Assembly (NCBI GenBank): GCA_029959665.1
Contig: JASCOI010000001.1
Location: 1 to 64,000 of the forward strand
DNA from: Microbacteriaceae bacterium PS02333
Lineage (GTDB): Bacteria; Actinomycetota; Actinomycetes; Actinomycetales; Microbacteriaceae
Direction of reading: 5' to 3'
DNA length: 64,000 nt
In this document: positions 7,961 through 17,039 of the stretch, one piece after another
How positions within the stretch are numbered: the first letter of the stretch is position 1
How the letters are laid out: the number at the start of each line of letters is the position of its first letter
Made by a program: the position numbers and the translations under genes
The notes under the pieces: model-generated
What the model was told of the DNA's origin: nothing
The model's database searches: none
What the model saw: the letters and a program-made list of their open reading frames with translations, nothing else

Positions 7961-9646
7961 ATGACCCCCACCGGACAGCCCACCCCGAGCACGGTCGGCG
8001 CCCGCCCCGTCCGTGCGGCCCGCGGCACGGAGCTCAGCGCGAAGAGCTGGCAGACCGAGGCACCGTTGCGGATGCTGATGAACAACCTCGACCCCGAGGT
8101 CGCGGAACGCCCGGACGACCTCGTCGTCTACGGCGGCACCGGCCGCGCCGCCCGCAGCTGGGAGGCGTTCGACGCGATCGTGCACGCACTCCGCGACCTG
8201 GAGTCCGACGAGACGCTCCTGGTGCAGTCCGGCAAGCCCGTCGGGATCTTCCGCACGCACGAGTGGGCGCCGCGGGTGCTCATCGCGAACTCGAACCTCG
8301 TCGGCGACTGGGCGACGTGGCCCGAGTTCCGCAAGCTCGAGGCGGAGGGCCTGACGATGTACGGGCAGATGACCGCGGGTTCGTGGATCTACATCGGCAC
8401 GCAGGGCATCCTGCAGGGCACCTACGAGACCTTCGCCGCCGTCGCCGACAAGCGGTTCGGGGGCACCCTCGCCGGCACGATCACGCTCACCGGCGGCTGC
8501 GGCGGCATGGGCGGCGCACAGCCGCTCGCGGTGACGCTCAACGGCGGCGTCGCCCTGGTCGTCGACGTGGACGCGAGCCGTCTGCAGCGCCGCGTCGAGC
8601 ACCGGTACCTCGACGAGATGACGGACGACGTCGACGACGCGATCGAGCGGGTCACCCGCGCGAAGGCGGAGCGACGGGCGCTCTCGGTCGGGCTCGTCGG
8701 CAACGCGGCCACCGTCTTCCCCGAGCTCCTCCGGCGCGGCGTCGCGATCGACGTCGTCACCGACCAGACCAGCGCGCACGACCCGCTGAGCTACCTGCCG
8801 GAGGGCTACGACGTCCCGACGTGGCACGACCGCGCCGAGCAGGACCGCGACACGTTCATCGACGACTCGCGCCGGTCCATGGCGAAGCAGGTCGAGGCGA
8901 TGGTCGGGTTCATGGACGCGGGCGCCGAGGTCTTCGACTACGGCAACTCCATCCGGCGCGAGGCCGAGCTCGCCGGCTACGACCGCGCGTTCGCGTTCCC
9001 CGGCTTCGTGCCCGCCTACATCCGCCCGCTCTTCGCCGAGGGCAAGGGCCCGTTCCGCTGGGCGGCCCTGTCCGGCGACCCCGCCGACATCGCGGCGACC
9101 GACCAGGCGATCCTCGAGCTCTTCCCCGAGGACGAGAAGCTCCGCCGCTGGATCACCTCGGCGTCCGAGAAGGTGCAGTTCGAGGGGCTCCCCGCACGCA
9201 TCTGCTGGCTCGGCTACCAGGAGCGGCACCTCGCCGGCCTGAAGTTCAACGAGCTCGTCGCGAACGGCACGATCTCCGCACCGATCGTCATCGGCCGCGA
9301 CCACCTCGACTCCGGATCGGTCGCGTCCCCCTACCGCGAGACCGAGTCGATGCGGGACGGCTCGGACGCGATCGCCGACTGGCCGCTCCTGAACGCCCTG
9401 CTCAACACCGCGTCCGGGGCGACCTGGGTGTCCATCCACCACGGCGGCGGCGTCGGCATCGGCCGGTCCATCCACGCCGGGCAGGTGATCGTCGCGGACG
9501 GCACGGACCTCGCCGCGGAGAAGATCGCCCGCGTGCTGGTGAACGACCCGGGCACCGGTGTGATGCGCCACGTCGACGCCGGCTACGAGCGTGCCGAGGA
9601 GGTCGCCCGCGAACGTGGCCTCCGCGTCCCCATGTGGGAGGTCTGA
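7961..9646 (+). CDS. hutU: Urocanate hydratase
   Basis: A 561-residue urocanase converting urocanate to 4-imidazolone-5-propionate with tightly bound NAD+. The NAD-binding stretch [19 protein letters not shown] lies near residues 180-200. The catalytic-cysteine region LPARICWLG and the family block [19 protein letters not shown] are intact, as is [17 protein letters not shown] near the end. Length is normal. The ATG follows AAGGAG by a good distance. It is first gene of the right hut arm, with the M20 hydrolase starting two bases after its stop. Confidence 0.97.
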   Translation: MTPTGQPTPSTVGARPVRAARGTELSAKSWQTEAPLRMLMNNLDPEVAERPDDLVVYGGTGRAARSWEAFDAIVHALRDLESDETLLVQSGKPVGIFRTHEWAPRVLIANSNLVGDWATWPEFRKLEAEGLTMYGQMTAGSWIYIGTQGILQGTYETFAAVADKRFGGTLAGTITLTGGCGGMGGAQPLAVTLNGGVALVVDVDASRLQRRVEHRYLDEMTDDVDDAIERVTRAKAERRALSVGLVGNAATVFPELLRRGVAIDVVTDQTSAHDPLSYLPEGYDVPTWHDRAEQDRDTFIDDSRRSMAKQVEAMVGFMDAGAEVFDYGNSIRREAELAGYDRAFAFPGFVPAYIRPLFAEGKGPFRWAALSGDPADIAATDQAILELFPEDEKLRRWITSASEKVQFEGLPARICWLGYQERHLAGLKFNELVANGTISAPIVIGRDHLDSGSVASPYRETESMRDGSDAIADWPLLNALLNTASGATWVSIHHGGGVGIGRSIHAGQVIVADGTDLAAEKIARVLVNDPGTGVMRHVDAGYERAEEVARERGLRVPMWEV

Positions 9647-9648
9647 GC

Positions 9649-11328
9649 ATGACCGACTCGGGCGCGACGGTCCTCCCGGGGTTGGCCGAGATCGCCGAGG
9701 TCGGGCGGGACACCGTCCGCGGCGGGTACTCCCGGCACCTGCTCGACGACGCCGAGCGCGACCTCCGCGACTGGTTCGTCGAGCGGGCGGAGCGCCTCGG
9801 CCTCGACGTCGAGCACGACCGGAACGGCAACACCTGGGCATGGTGGGGCGCACCGGGGCCCGATGCGTTCGTCACGGGCTCGCACCTCGACTCGGTCCCC
9901 GGCGGCGGCGCCTTCGACGGCCCGCTCGGCGTCGTCTCGGCGCTCGACGCCGTCGTGCGTCTGCAGCAGGAGGGGCACCGCCCGTCGCGACCGACGGCGA
10001 TCGCCGTCTTCGCCGAGGAGGAGGGCGCACGCTTCGGTGTCGCCTGCCTCGGGTCGCGCCTGCTGAGCGGTGCCATCAGCCCGGAACGCGCGCTCGCGTT
10101 GACCGATGCGGACGGCACCAGCCTGGAGGCAGTGCTCGCCTCCGCCGGCATCGACCCGTCCGCCGTCGGTCCGGATCCGGATCGTCTGGCCGGCATCGGC
10201 ACGTTCGTCGAGCTGCACGTCGAGCAGGGGCGCGGACTCGTCGACCTCGGGTCGCCCGTCGCGCTCGCGTCGAACATCCTCGGGCACGGCCGCTGGCGCT
10301 TCCGGTTCTCCGGGCAGGGCAACCACGCGGGCGCGACGCTCATGAGCGACCGGCGTGACCCGGTCGTCGCGGCCGCAGCAGCCATCGCCGCCGTGCCCGG
10401 GATCGCCCGTGCCGCGGCGGACGCCCGAGCGACGGTCGGACGACTCCGAACGGTCCCCGGCGGGACGAACGTGATCGCGTCGACCGCCGAGTTCTGGCTC
10501 GATGCCCGAGCCGGCGAGGACACCGTGACCCGCACCGTCGTCGAGGCGATCGCCGCCGCGGCCGAGGACGCCGCCACCGCGAACGGCTGCACACTCGAGG
10601 TGACCGAGGAGTCCTGGTCGAGCCGCGTCGACTTCCCGGAGGGGCCGCGGGCAGCGATCGACCGCGTGCTCGCGGGGGACGTCCCCGTGCTCTCCACGGG
10701 CGCCGGCCACGATGCCGGGGTCCTCTCCGCGCACGTCCCGTCCGCGATGCTCTTCGTCCGGAACCCCACCGGCGTCTCGCACGCGCCGGAGGAGTGGTCG
10801 GACGCCGACGACTGCGCCGCCGGGGTCGAGGCACTCACGACCGTGATGCGGGCGTCGACGTCACCGGCGGCACCGCGGGTGCGGCCGCGGTCCACTGCAG
10901 GACCGCGGTCGTCGACGGCGTCGCACGGTCCGACGTCCGCCTCGACGTCGACGGGGCTGGTCGCATCACCGCAGTGGCAGTCGGAGTCTCGCCCCGCGTC
11001 GGGGACCTGCGGCTCGGCACCGTCCTCGCCGGGTCCGGCAACGCCCACTCGCACGCGTTCCACCGGGTGCTCCGCGGGCGGACCCACGCGGACGGCGGCG
11101 ACTTCTGGCAGTGGCGCACCGCGATGTACCGCACCGCCGCAGCCCTCGACCCGGACACGTACCGCCGACTCGCGGTCGGCGCCTTCGCGGAGATGGTCGC
11201 CGCCGGTTGGACCGCCGTCGGGGAGTTCCACTACGTGCACCACCGCCCCGACGGGTCCCGGTACGACGACCAGAACGCCGTCGGGCTGGCCCTCGCCGAC
11301 GCCGCGCGCGAGGTCGGCATCCGCCTGA
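9649..11328 (+). CDS. M20 family amidohydrolase (allantoate amidohydrolase-like), stop codon apparently lost
   Basis: A zinc-dependent M20/hydantoinase-carbamoylase family enzyme of about 404 functional residues. The metal-site motifs are GSHLDSVPGGGAFDGPLG, FAEEEGARFG and ELHVEQG. The substrate-side block is GGTNVIASTAEFWLDARAG, and the last conserved motif is STGAGHDAGVLS. Homology ends at about 10860, but the frame runs on to 11328 through sequence that clearly encodes the next gene in another frame. A single C-to-G change at 10862 would restore a TGA stop here. In a hut operon using HutF but without HutG, this enzyme is the best candidate to hydrolyse N-formylglutamate (inference). Confidence 0.85.
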   Translation: MTDSGATVLPGLAEIAEVGRDTVRGGYSRHLLDDAERDLRDWFVERAERLGLDVEHDRNGNTWAWWGAPGPDAFVTGSHLDSVPGGGAFDGPLGVVSALDAVVRLQQEGHRPSRPTAIAVFAEEEGARFGVACLGSRLLSGAISPERALALTDADGTSLEAVLASAGIDPSAVGPDPDRLAGIGTFVELHVEQGRGLVDLGSPVALASNILGHGRWRFRFSGQGNHAGATLMSDRRDPVVAAAAAIAAVPGIARAAADARATVGRLRTVPGGTNVIASTAEFWLDARAGEDTVTRTVVEAIAAAAEDAATANGCTLEVTEESWSSRVDFPEGPRAAIDRVLAGDVPVLSTGAGHDAGVLSAHVPSAMLFVRNPTGVSHAPEEWSDADDCAAGVEALTTVMRASTSPAAPRVRPRSTAGPRSSTASHGPTSASTSTGLVASPQWQSESRPASGTCGSAPSSPGPATPTRTRSTGCSAGGPTRTAATSGSGAPRCTAPPQPSTRTRTADSRSAPSRRWSPPVGPPSGSSTTCTTAPTGPGTTTRTPSGWPSPTPRARSASA

Positions 11329-12272
11329 CCCTGCTCGACACCTGCTACCTCACCGGAGCGCCGGGGCAGCCCCTCGCGGGGGAGCAACGCCGGTTCGGCG
11401 ACGGGTCGGCGGCGGCATGGCTCGACCGCTGGCACGGCCTCCGAGCCGCGGTCGGCGACGACCCGCTCGTGACGGTCGGCGCCGCGGTGCACTCCGTCCG
11501 CGCCGTCGTACCCTCCGACGTCGCGGTGATCGCGAGCGGGCTCCCCGAGGACGTCCCGCTCCACGTGCACCTGTCCGAGCAGCCCGCCGAGAACGAGCAG
11601 AGCGTCACCGCCTACGGTGTCCGCCCGACGCGGGTGCTCGCCGACGCCGGGGCGCTCGGTCCTCGGCTGAGCGTCGTGCACGCCACGCACCTGACCGATG
11701 ACGAGATCGTCCTGCTGGGGAACGCCGGCGTCTCCGCGGTGCTCTGCCCCACGACCGAGGCGGACCTCGGCGACGGCATCGGTCCGGCCAGGCGGCTCGC
11801 CGACGCCGGTGCGACCATCGCGCTCGGGTCCGACCAGAACGCCGTCGTCGACCCGTTCCTCGAGGTCCGCGGGCTCGAGGCGGGCGAACGCCTCCACGCC
11901 CGGCAGCGCGGGGTCTTCTCCCCGCGGGAGCTCGACGCCGCGCGGTCCACCGCCGGCTACCGAGCCCTGGGCGTCACCGGGGGCATCCGCGTCGGCGCCG
12001 TGTGCGACCTCGTCGAGATCGACCCCGCGACCGTCCGCACCGTCGGCGCCCGGCCGGAGCAGCTCCTGCTCGCGGCGACGGCGTCCGACGTGCTCCGGGT
12101 GGTCGTGGGTGGCCGGGTCGTCGCCGACCGCGGCGTGCTCGTCGACGGCCGCTCCCCCGCGGTGCTGCTCCACGACGCGATCGACGTGATCGACTCGACC
12201 GACCCGACCAACGCTGCCGACTCTGCCGAACCGACCGACCCGATCGACCCGACGAAGGGACCGCGCGCATGA
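10860..12272 (+). CDS. hutF: Formimidoylglutamate deiminase, start codon apparently lost
   Basis: A 470-residue amidohydrolase-superfamily enzyme converting N-formimino-L-glutamate to N-formyl-L-glutamate and ammonia. It shows the metal motif GSGNAHSHAFHRVLRGRTH, GEFHYVHH, the third-strand histidine in VHLSEQ, and GSDQNAVVDPF. The coding signal begins at about 10860, yet the frame has no ATG, GTG or TTG there. The nearest upstream is GTG 10794, deep inside the M20 gene. C-to-G at 10862 would create GTG exactly there, as a GTGA overlap. The C-terminus is an Asp/Thr/Pro-rich tail (DSTDPTNAADSAEPTDP). The stop overlaps the hutI ATG. Confidence 0.85.
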   Translation, partial: VTGGTAGAAAVHCRTAVVDGVARSDVRLDVDGAGRITAVAVGVSPRVGDLRLGTVLAGSGNAHSHAFHRVLRGRTHADGGDFWQWRTAMYRTAAALDPDTYRRLAVGAFAEMVAAGWTAVGEFHYVHHRPDGSRYDDQNAVGLALADAAREVGIRLTLLDTCYLTGAPGQPLAGEQRRFGDGSAAAWLDRWHGLRAAVGDDPLVTVGAAVHSVRAVVPSDVAVIASGLPEDVPLHVHLSEQPAENEQSVTAYGVRPTRVLADAGALGPRLSVVHATHLTDDEIVLLGNAGVSAVLCPTTEADLGDGIGPARRLADAGATIALGSDQNAVVDPFLEVRGLEAGERLHARQRGVFSPRELDAARSTAGYRALGVTGGIRVGAVCDLVEIDPATVRTVGARPEQLLLAATASDVLRVVVGGRVVADRGVLVDGRSPAVLLHDAIDVIDSTDPTNAADSAEPTDPIDPTKGPRA

Positions 12273-13495
12273 CGAGCGAACTCGTCACGGACATCGGCGA
12301 ACTCCGCACGATGGACCCGGCGGACGCCGACGGCCCCGGCACGTCCGACGCAGCCGCCGCGTCCGTCGTCCGCCGCGACCACGCCGTCGTCGTCGAGGAC
12401 GGCCGCATCGCGTGGATCGGCCCGGCAGCCGACGCTCCCCCCGCCGACCACCGCACGAGCGTCGGTGGCCGCGCCTGCATGCCCGGCTGGGTCGACTCGC
12501 ACACGCACCTCGTCTTCGCCGGCGACCGCTCGACCGAGTTCGTGGACCGGATGGCCGGGCGCCCGTACGAGGCGGGCGGGATCATGACCACGGTCGCGGC
12601 GACCCGGAACGCGACCGACGACGAGCTCGGCCGGAGCGGCGCGGCCCTCGTCGACGAGGCCGTCGCACAGGGCACGACGACGATCGAGGCCAAGACCGGC
12701 TACGGCCTGGACGTCGACACCGAGCTCCGGCTCGCCAGGATCGCCGCACAGGTCGCGGACGTCGTGACCTTCCTCGGCGCCCACGTGGTGCCACCGGGAG
12801 TCGATCGGCGGACCTACCTCGACCTCGTCACGGGCCCGATGCTCGACGCCGTCCGCCCCCACGTGGGGTTCATCGACGTCTTCTGCGAATCGGGAGCGTT
12901 CTCCCCCGACGAGGCGCGTGCGGTGCTCCTCGCCGGCCGCGCAGCGGGACTCGGGCTCCGGGTGCACGGCAACCAGCTCGGCGAGACCGGCGGCGTCGCG
13001 CTCGCCGTCGAGCTCGGCGCAGCGAGCGTCGACCACTGCAACCACCTGTCGGCGACGGACGTCGACGCGCTCGCGGGGTCCGACACGATCGCCACCCTGC
13101 TGCCGGCGTGCGACCTGTCGACCAGGGCGCCGTTCGCGCCGGCACGAGCACTGGTCGACGCCGGAGCCCGCATCGCACTCGCGTCGAACTGCAACCCGGG
13201 CACGTCCTTCACGTCGTCGATGCAGTTCCAGGTCGCCACCGCGGTGCTCCAGCAGCGACTCACGCTCGAGGAGGCGCTCGGTGCGGCGACCCTCGGTGGC
13301 GCGGCAGCGCTCCGCCTCGACACCGGATCCGATGCCGTCGGCAGCATCCGCGTCGGCGGGCCGGCCGACCTGCAGGTGATCGACGCGCCGACGGCCGCAC
13401 ACATCCCCTACCGGATCGGCACGCCGCTGACCGCCGCCGTCTGGCGACGCGGCCGACGGACCACCGGGGTCACCGCCTTGGGCGGGCCCCGGTAG
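12269..13495 (+). CDS. hutI: Imidazolonepropionase
   Basis: A 408-residue amidohydrolase that opens 4-imidazolone-5-propionate to N-formimino-L-glutamate. The metal motif DSHTHLVFAGDR lies near residue 76, followed by IEAKTGYGLD, LGAHVVPP, LRVHGNQL and the late block ALASNCNPGTS, all family landmarks. The ATG overlaps the hutF stop (ATGA). It is the last gene of the right arm, separated by only five bases from the convergent oxidoreductase gene, with no evident terminator between them. Confidence 0.96.
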   Translation: MTSELVTDIGELRTMDPADADGPGTSDAAAASVVRRDHAVVVEDGRIAWIGPAADAPPADHRTSVGGRACMPGWVDSHTHLVFAGDRSTEFVDRMAGRPYEAGGIMTTVAATRNATDDELGRSGAALVDEAVAQGTTTIEAKTGYGLDVDTELRLARIAAQVADVVTFLGAHVVPPGVDRRTYLDLVTGPMLDAVRPHVGFIDVFCESGAFSPDEARAVLLAGRAAGLGLRVHGNQLGETGGVALAVELGAASVDHCNHLSATDVDALAGSDTIATLLPACDLSTRAPFAPARALVDAGARIALASNCNPGTSFTSSMQFQVATAVLQQRLTLEEALGAATLGGAAALRLDTGSDAVGSIRVGGPADLQVIDAPTAAHIPYRIGTPLTAAVWRRGRRTTGVTALGGPR

Positions 13496-13500
13496 CCCGG

Positions 13501-14652
13501 TCAGACCGCGACGGTCTCCAGCGTCGCCGCGAGCGGGTCGAAGTCCTCGGGGAGCGAGGCGATCGGCTCCACCGTCGACTCGACCTCGACGAAGGACCGC
13601 GCGGCGATCGACTCCTCCACCGCCACCATCGTGTCGAGCACGTGGTACCCGACCTCGCCCGTGGCGATGTGCGAGCCACCACCGCGGATCGCCCGCGCCA
13701 TGTCGAGCACGCCGAGGCCGCGACCGACCGTCGGCTCCTCGTCGAGGACCGTCTCGAAGGACTGCTCGAAGGGGAACGTCGCGTCCTTCGTCAACGGCCG
13801 CGCGATGCGGATCGGGTGCCCTCCCCCGAACGTGTTCGGGTCGGGCAGCACGATCGTGCCCTCGGTGCCGTTCACCTCGAACACGCCGTGCCGGAACAGC
13901 GGGGTGTCGAAGGACAGCAGCGACTGTGCCTGACCGCCCTGCTCGAAGGCCGTCAACACGGACACGTGCGTCGGGACCTCGACCGGGAAGGACTGCCCGG
14001 CGTTCGGCCCGACCACCAGGTCCCGGGTCTCCCGTGACCTCGAACCGGTCGCGACGACGGACGCCACCGGGCCGAGCAGGTGCACGAGCGCCGTGAAGTA
14101 GTACGGGCCGATGTCGAACAGCGGACCGGCGCCCTGGGCGTAGAGGAACGACGCGTTCGGGTGGAACACGTCGGGTCCCTGCCACTGCATGCTCGTCACG
14201 GCGGTCAGCGGGGTGCCGATCGCGCCGGACTCGATCGCGCGCTTGGCGGTCTGCCATCCGGGGCCGAGGACGGTGTCCGGCGCGGTGCCGAGCTGCAGCC
14301 CGAGTTCGTCCGCCAGGGCGACGAGCCCCGCGGCGGACTCGCGGTCGACCCCGATTGGCTTCTCGCTCCAGACGTGCTTGCCGGCGCGGAGCGCCGCGGT
14401 CGAGACCTCGACGTGGGTGGCGGGGAGCGTCAGGTTGATGACGATCTCGACGTCGGGGTCGGCGAGGACCTCGTCACCGGTGCCCGACGCGGGGACGCCC
14501 CACTTCGCTGCCGACGCCGCGGCGCGCTCGGTGTCGATGTCGCCGATCCGCACGACCTCGACGTCCGGGAACGTCGTGAGGTTCGTCAGGTACTGCTCGC
14601 TGATCATGCCGGCACCGATGAACCCGATGCCGACCTTGCCCGTGCGCGTCAT
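13501..14652 (-). CDS. Gfo/Idh/MocA family oxidoreductase
   Basis: A 383-residue NAD(P)-dependent dehydrogenase. The N-terminal Rossmann motif is GFIGAGMISEQYL, followed by the family signature EKPIGVDRE near residues 100-108. The central sugar-binding domain contains GPLFDIGPYYFTALVHLLG. Members oxidise sugars or cyclitols. The ATG overlaps the stop of the upstream isomerase gene (ATGA). Together with the isomerase and MFS carrier it forms a sugar or polyol catabolic operon. The exact substrate is not readable. Confidence 0.9.
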   Translation of the reverse strand: MTRTGKVGIGFIGAGMISEQYLTNLTTFPDVEVVRIGDIDTERAAASAAKWGVPASGTGDEVLADPDVEIVINLTLPATHVEVSTAALRAGKHVWSEKPIGVDRESAAGLVALADELGLQLGTAPDTVLGPGWQTAKRAIESGAIGTPLTAVTSMQWQGPDVFHPNASFLYAQGAGPLFDIGPYYFTALVHLLGPVASVVATGSRSRETRDLVVGPNAGQSFPVEVPTHVSVLTAFEQGGQAQSLLSFDTPLFRHGVFEVNGTEGTIVLPDPNTFGGGHPIRIARPLTKDATFPFEQSFETVLDEEPTVGRGLGVLDMARAIRGGGSHIATGEVGYHVLDTMVAVEESIAARSFVEVESTVEPIASLPEDFDPLAATLETVAV

Positions 14653-15464
14653 GCGGACACCGCTTCCTTGTCGAGCGTGGCTGCGAGCCACCGGTAGGAC
14701 TGCTCGACGGCGTCGAAGACGTCCAGCTCCGAGTGGTCGAACTCGATCACGGCGTACTCGAGGGCTGGCGCAGCGGCGAGGACCTCGGCGATCGGCACGT
14801 CGCCCTGTCCGGCCGGGGTCTGGTCCTGCGGGATCTCGGCGGTGGAGATGCCCGGACGCATCGGGCCGTCCTTGACGTGCACGGCGACGATGCGGTCGCC
14901 GAGCTCCTGGACGAAGGCGACGACGTCGACGCCGGCTGCCGACGCCCAGTACAGGTCGAGTTCGAGCACGACGCGCGGGTCGAGGAGTTCGGCGAGCACC
15001 TGCAGTGCGGGCTTGCCGTCGATCTGCGGCCGGAGCTCGTGGTCGTGGTTGTGGTAGCCGACGCGGAGGCCGTGGGTCGCGGCCTCGTCGGCGGCTTCGT
15101 TGAGACGCGCTGCGACGCGCTCGACGCCCTCGCGGGTGGTCCACTCGTCGGGACCGACGAACGGGTCGATGACGATCTCGAGGCCGAGCTCCTTCGCCGC
15201 GGCGAACGTGTCGGCGTGCGACGGTGCGGTCATCGTCGTGCCGTCCGGCAGGGGGATCTCCTGCTGGACGAGGAAGGCGTGGCCGGTCTTGGCGGTGATG
15301 CCGTGGGCGTCGAACGCCGACTTGAGCTCCGCGGAGCGACCGACGAAGGCGAACGCCTCGACGGTGTCGAAGCCGATCGCGGCGAGCCGTGCGACCCCGG
15401 CGTCGAGGTCCGGCTCCAGCGCGGCGTTCACCGTGTAGAGCTGCAGCGAGATGGCGGGTGCCAT
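14649..15464 (-). CDS. Sugar phosphate isomerase/epimerase (xylose-isomerase-like TIM barrel)
   Basis: A 271-residue AP-endonuclease-2/IolE-type TIM barrel. SLQLYTVN is in the first strand. LRVGYHNHDHEL carries metal-ligand histidines, LELDLYW carries the acidic ligands, and HVKDG is in a late strand. Such proteins isomerise or epimerise sugars or act as inosose dehydratases. It is coupled to the downstream oxidoreductase by a 4-bp overlap and lies 30 bases after the MFS gene, so the three act in one pathway. Confidence 0.88.
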   Translation of the reverse strand: MAPAISLQLYTVNAALEPDLDAGVARLAAIGFDTVEAFAFVGRSAELKSAFDAHGITAKTGHAFLVQQEIPLPDGTTMTAPSHADTFAAAKELGLEIVIDPFVGPDEWTTREGVERVAARLNEAADEAATHGLRVGYHNHDHELRPQIDGKPALQVLAELLDPRVVLELDLYWASAAGVDVVAFVQELGDRIVAVHVKDGPMRPGISTAEIPQDQTPAGQGDVPIAEVLAAAPALEYAVIEFDHSELDVFDAVEQSYRWLAATLDKEAVSA

Positions 15465-15494
15465 GGGGAGTCCTTTCGTTGGTGCCAGGACCGG

Positions 15495-16862
15495 CTAGCG
15501 GACCGACTTGATCGGGAGGATGACGAGCGCACCGAGGAGCACGGCGACACCGGCACCCCAGAGCATGAGCGTGTAGTTCTGCCCGCCGCCGATGCCGAGG
15601 AGGAACAGGCCGACCGCCGGGGCGAGCGACTGCGGCAGCGCGTTGGCGATGTTGATGACGCCGAGGTCCTTGCCGGGGCGCTCCGGGTCGGGCAGCACGT
15701 CGACGACCAGCGCGGTGTCGATGGCGGCGTAGATGCCGTAGGCGAAGCCCATCACGATCTCGGCGAAGTAGAACCCGCCGACGCTGTCGACGTGCGCGAG
15801 GATCACGAGGCCGACCGCGGTGAGCGCGGTGGAGCTCCACACGAACACCTTGCGGCGACGGAGCCGGTCGGACACCCAGCCGGAGACCGCTGCACTGACG
15901 AGCAGCGCGACCGTGTACAGGAGCACACCGAACGCGACCACCCCGACCGCTTCGGCCTGCGGGAGCCCGATGCGGTCCTCCATGTACAGGAGTCGGTAGG
16001 TCGTGAACATGAACGTCCCGAAGGTGATCAGGAAGCGGCCCCACCAGGCGAGTCCGAAGTCGGGGTGCTTGATCGGGTTGGTCCAGAACGAGGAGATCAG
16101 GTTGATCCAGCTGAACGGCTTGATCGTGGTCGTCGGCAGGTCGTCACGGGCGACGAACGAGTAGACGAGGATCACGGCGATCGCCAGGATGCCCGGTGCG
16201 ATGAAGAGCAGCGGGAGGTTGCCCACCAGGTAGACGGCGAGGTACAGACCGGCGAGGATCGCGAGGTTCTGCGCGAGGGCGATGACGCTCGACGCCTTGC
16301 CACGCTGGAACTCGGGCACGTTGTCGGCGAAGCTCGCGGTCAGCGCCGCCAGTGCGGCGTTCGCGGAGACCTGCGCCAGCACCCAGGCCGCCGTCAGCTG
16401 CGGCACGTCCGGCGCGAAGGCGATCCAGGCGAGCGCAACGACGAAGACCAGGACGCCGCCGACCATCCACGGGCGCCGACGACCCCAGCGGGTACGGGTC
16501 CGGTCCGAGAACGCGCCGACGAGCGGGTTCGCGAAGAGCGCGCCGAGGGCACCGAACGGCAGCACGGAGCCGACGATGGTCTCGGGGCTCGCGGGGTTCA
16601 GCTCGGTCGCCTTGATGGTCATGCCGACGAACACCGGGGTGAGCAGCGCGGCGAAGAGCCCGAACTGCGCGAGACTGAGCGCCCACATGTACTTCCGCCC
16701 GACACGCACGGTGCTGACGGACTGCGTGAGGCCCTCGACCGAGAACGCACGGGATGCCGCGGCCGGATCCGTGCTCGTCGCACCTGCTGCGGCCGTGACC
16801 GGCGGGCTGGCGGTCCCAGCGAGGCCTGACTGCGGTTCTTCCTTCGACGTCGGTGTCGACAT
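15495..16862 (-). CDS. MFS transporter, sugar cation-symporter type
   Basis: A 455-residue, 12-helix carrier. The loop GAFSDRTRTRWGRRRPWMVGG resembles the GPH/SLC45 sugar symporter group, and a second loop WVSDRLRRRKVF lies in the C-terminal half. The start is the ATG at 16862, preceded by GAGGAGG at ideal spacing. Upstream in-frame starts lack this. The first 50 residues are a Ser/Thr/Pro-rich cytoplasmic arm. It is first gene of the operon with the isomerase and oxidoreductase and presumably imports their sugar. Confidence 0.88.
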   Translation of the reverse strand: MSTPTSKEEPQSGLAGTASPPVTAAAGATSTDPAAASRAFSVEGLTQSVSTVRVGRKYMWALSLAQFGLFAALLTPVFVGMTIKATELNPASPETIVGSVLPFGALGALFANPLVGAFSDRTRTRWGRRRPWMVGGVLVFVVALAWIAFAPDVPQLTAAWVLAQVSANAALAALTASFADNVPEFQRGKASSVIALAQNLAILAGLYLAVYLVGNLPLLFIAPGILAIAVILVYSFVARDDLPTTTIKPFSWINLISSFWTNPIKHPDFGLAWWGRFLITFGTFMFTTYRLLYMEDRIGLPQAEAVGVVAFGVLLYTVALLVSAAVSGWVSDRLRRRKVFVWSSTALTAVGLVILAHVDSVGGFYFAEIVMGFAYGIYAAIDTALVVDVLPDPERPGKDLGVINIANALPQSLAPAVGLFLLGIGGGQNYTLMLWGAGVAVLLGALVILPIKSVR

Positions 16863-16904
16863 GACTCCTCCTCGAGCCATCAGGGGCAGATGCCCTCCTG
16901 GATT

Positions 16905-16919
16905 CCTAGCCGCGCTAGG
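16905..16919. promoter_or_regulatory. Candidate TetR operator: 6-3-6 inverted repeat
   Basis: CCTAGC at 16905-16910 is matched by GCTAGG at 16914-16919 across a 3-bp spacer. It lies 43-57 bp upstream of the MFS ATG in the 177-bp gap shared with the divergent tetR gene, which contains an unusually AT-rich patch around 16918-16990. Confidence 0.5.
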
Positions 16920-17039
16920 TTTTGAGGACAGTAACACTGAAAACATCCGCGCGGAAGTATTGCGTCACGATTTCATCGCAGTTGCTTTGGGCAACAGGTG
17001 TCACCGAGACGGCGTCGTCGTCCGCGGTAGCCTTCGACG

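Noticed and set aside
10863-11328. Genuine M20-hutF fusion or C-terminal extension of M20
   Set aside because: The extension is out of frame with hutF and is Thr/Ser/Arg/Pro-rich without domain features; the hutF frame carries all conserved residues.
9402-12173. A 923-codon open frame on the minus strand across the right hut arm
   Set aside because: It is antisense to hutU, the M20 gene and hutF, which have clear family motifs. Long antisense frames are expected at this GC content, and its translation is low-complexity Arg/Ala/Gly.
16863-16946. Longer start for the sugar MFS gene
   Set aside because: The ATG at 16862 has an excellent GAGGAGG ribosome site; the upstream start would place the promoter palindrome inside the gene.
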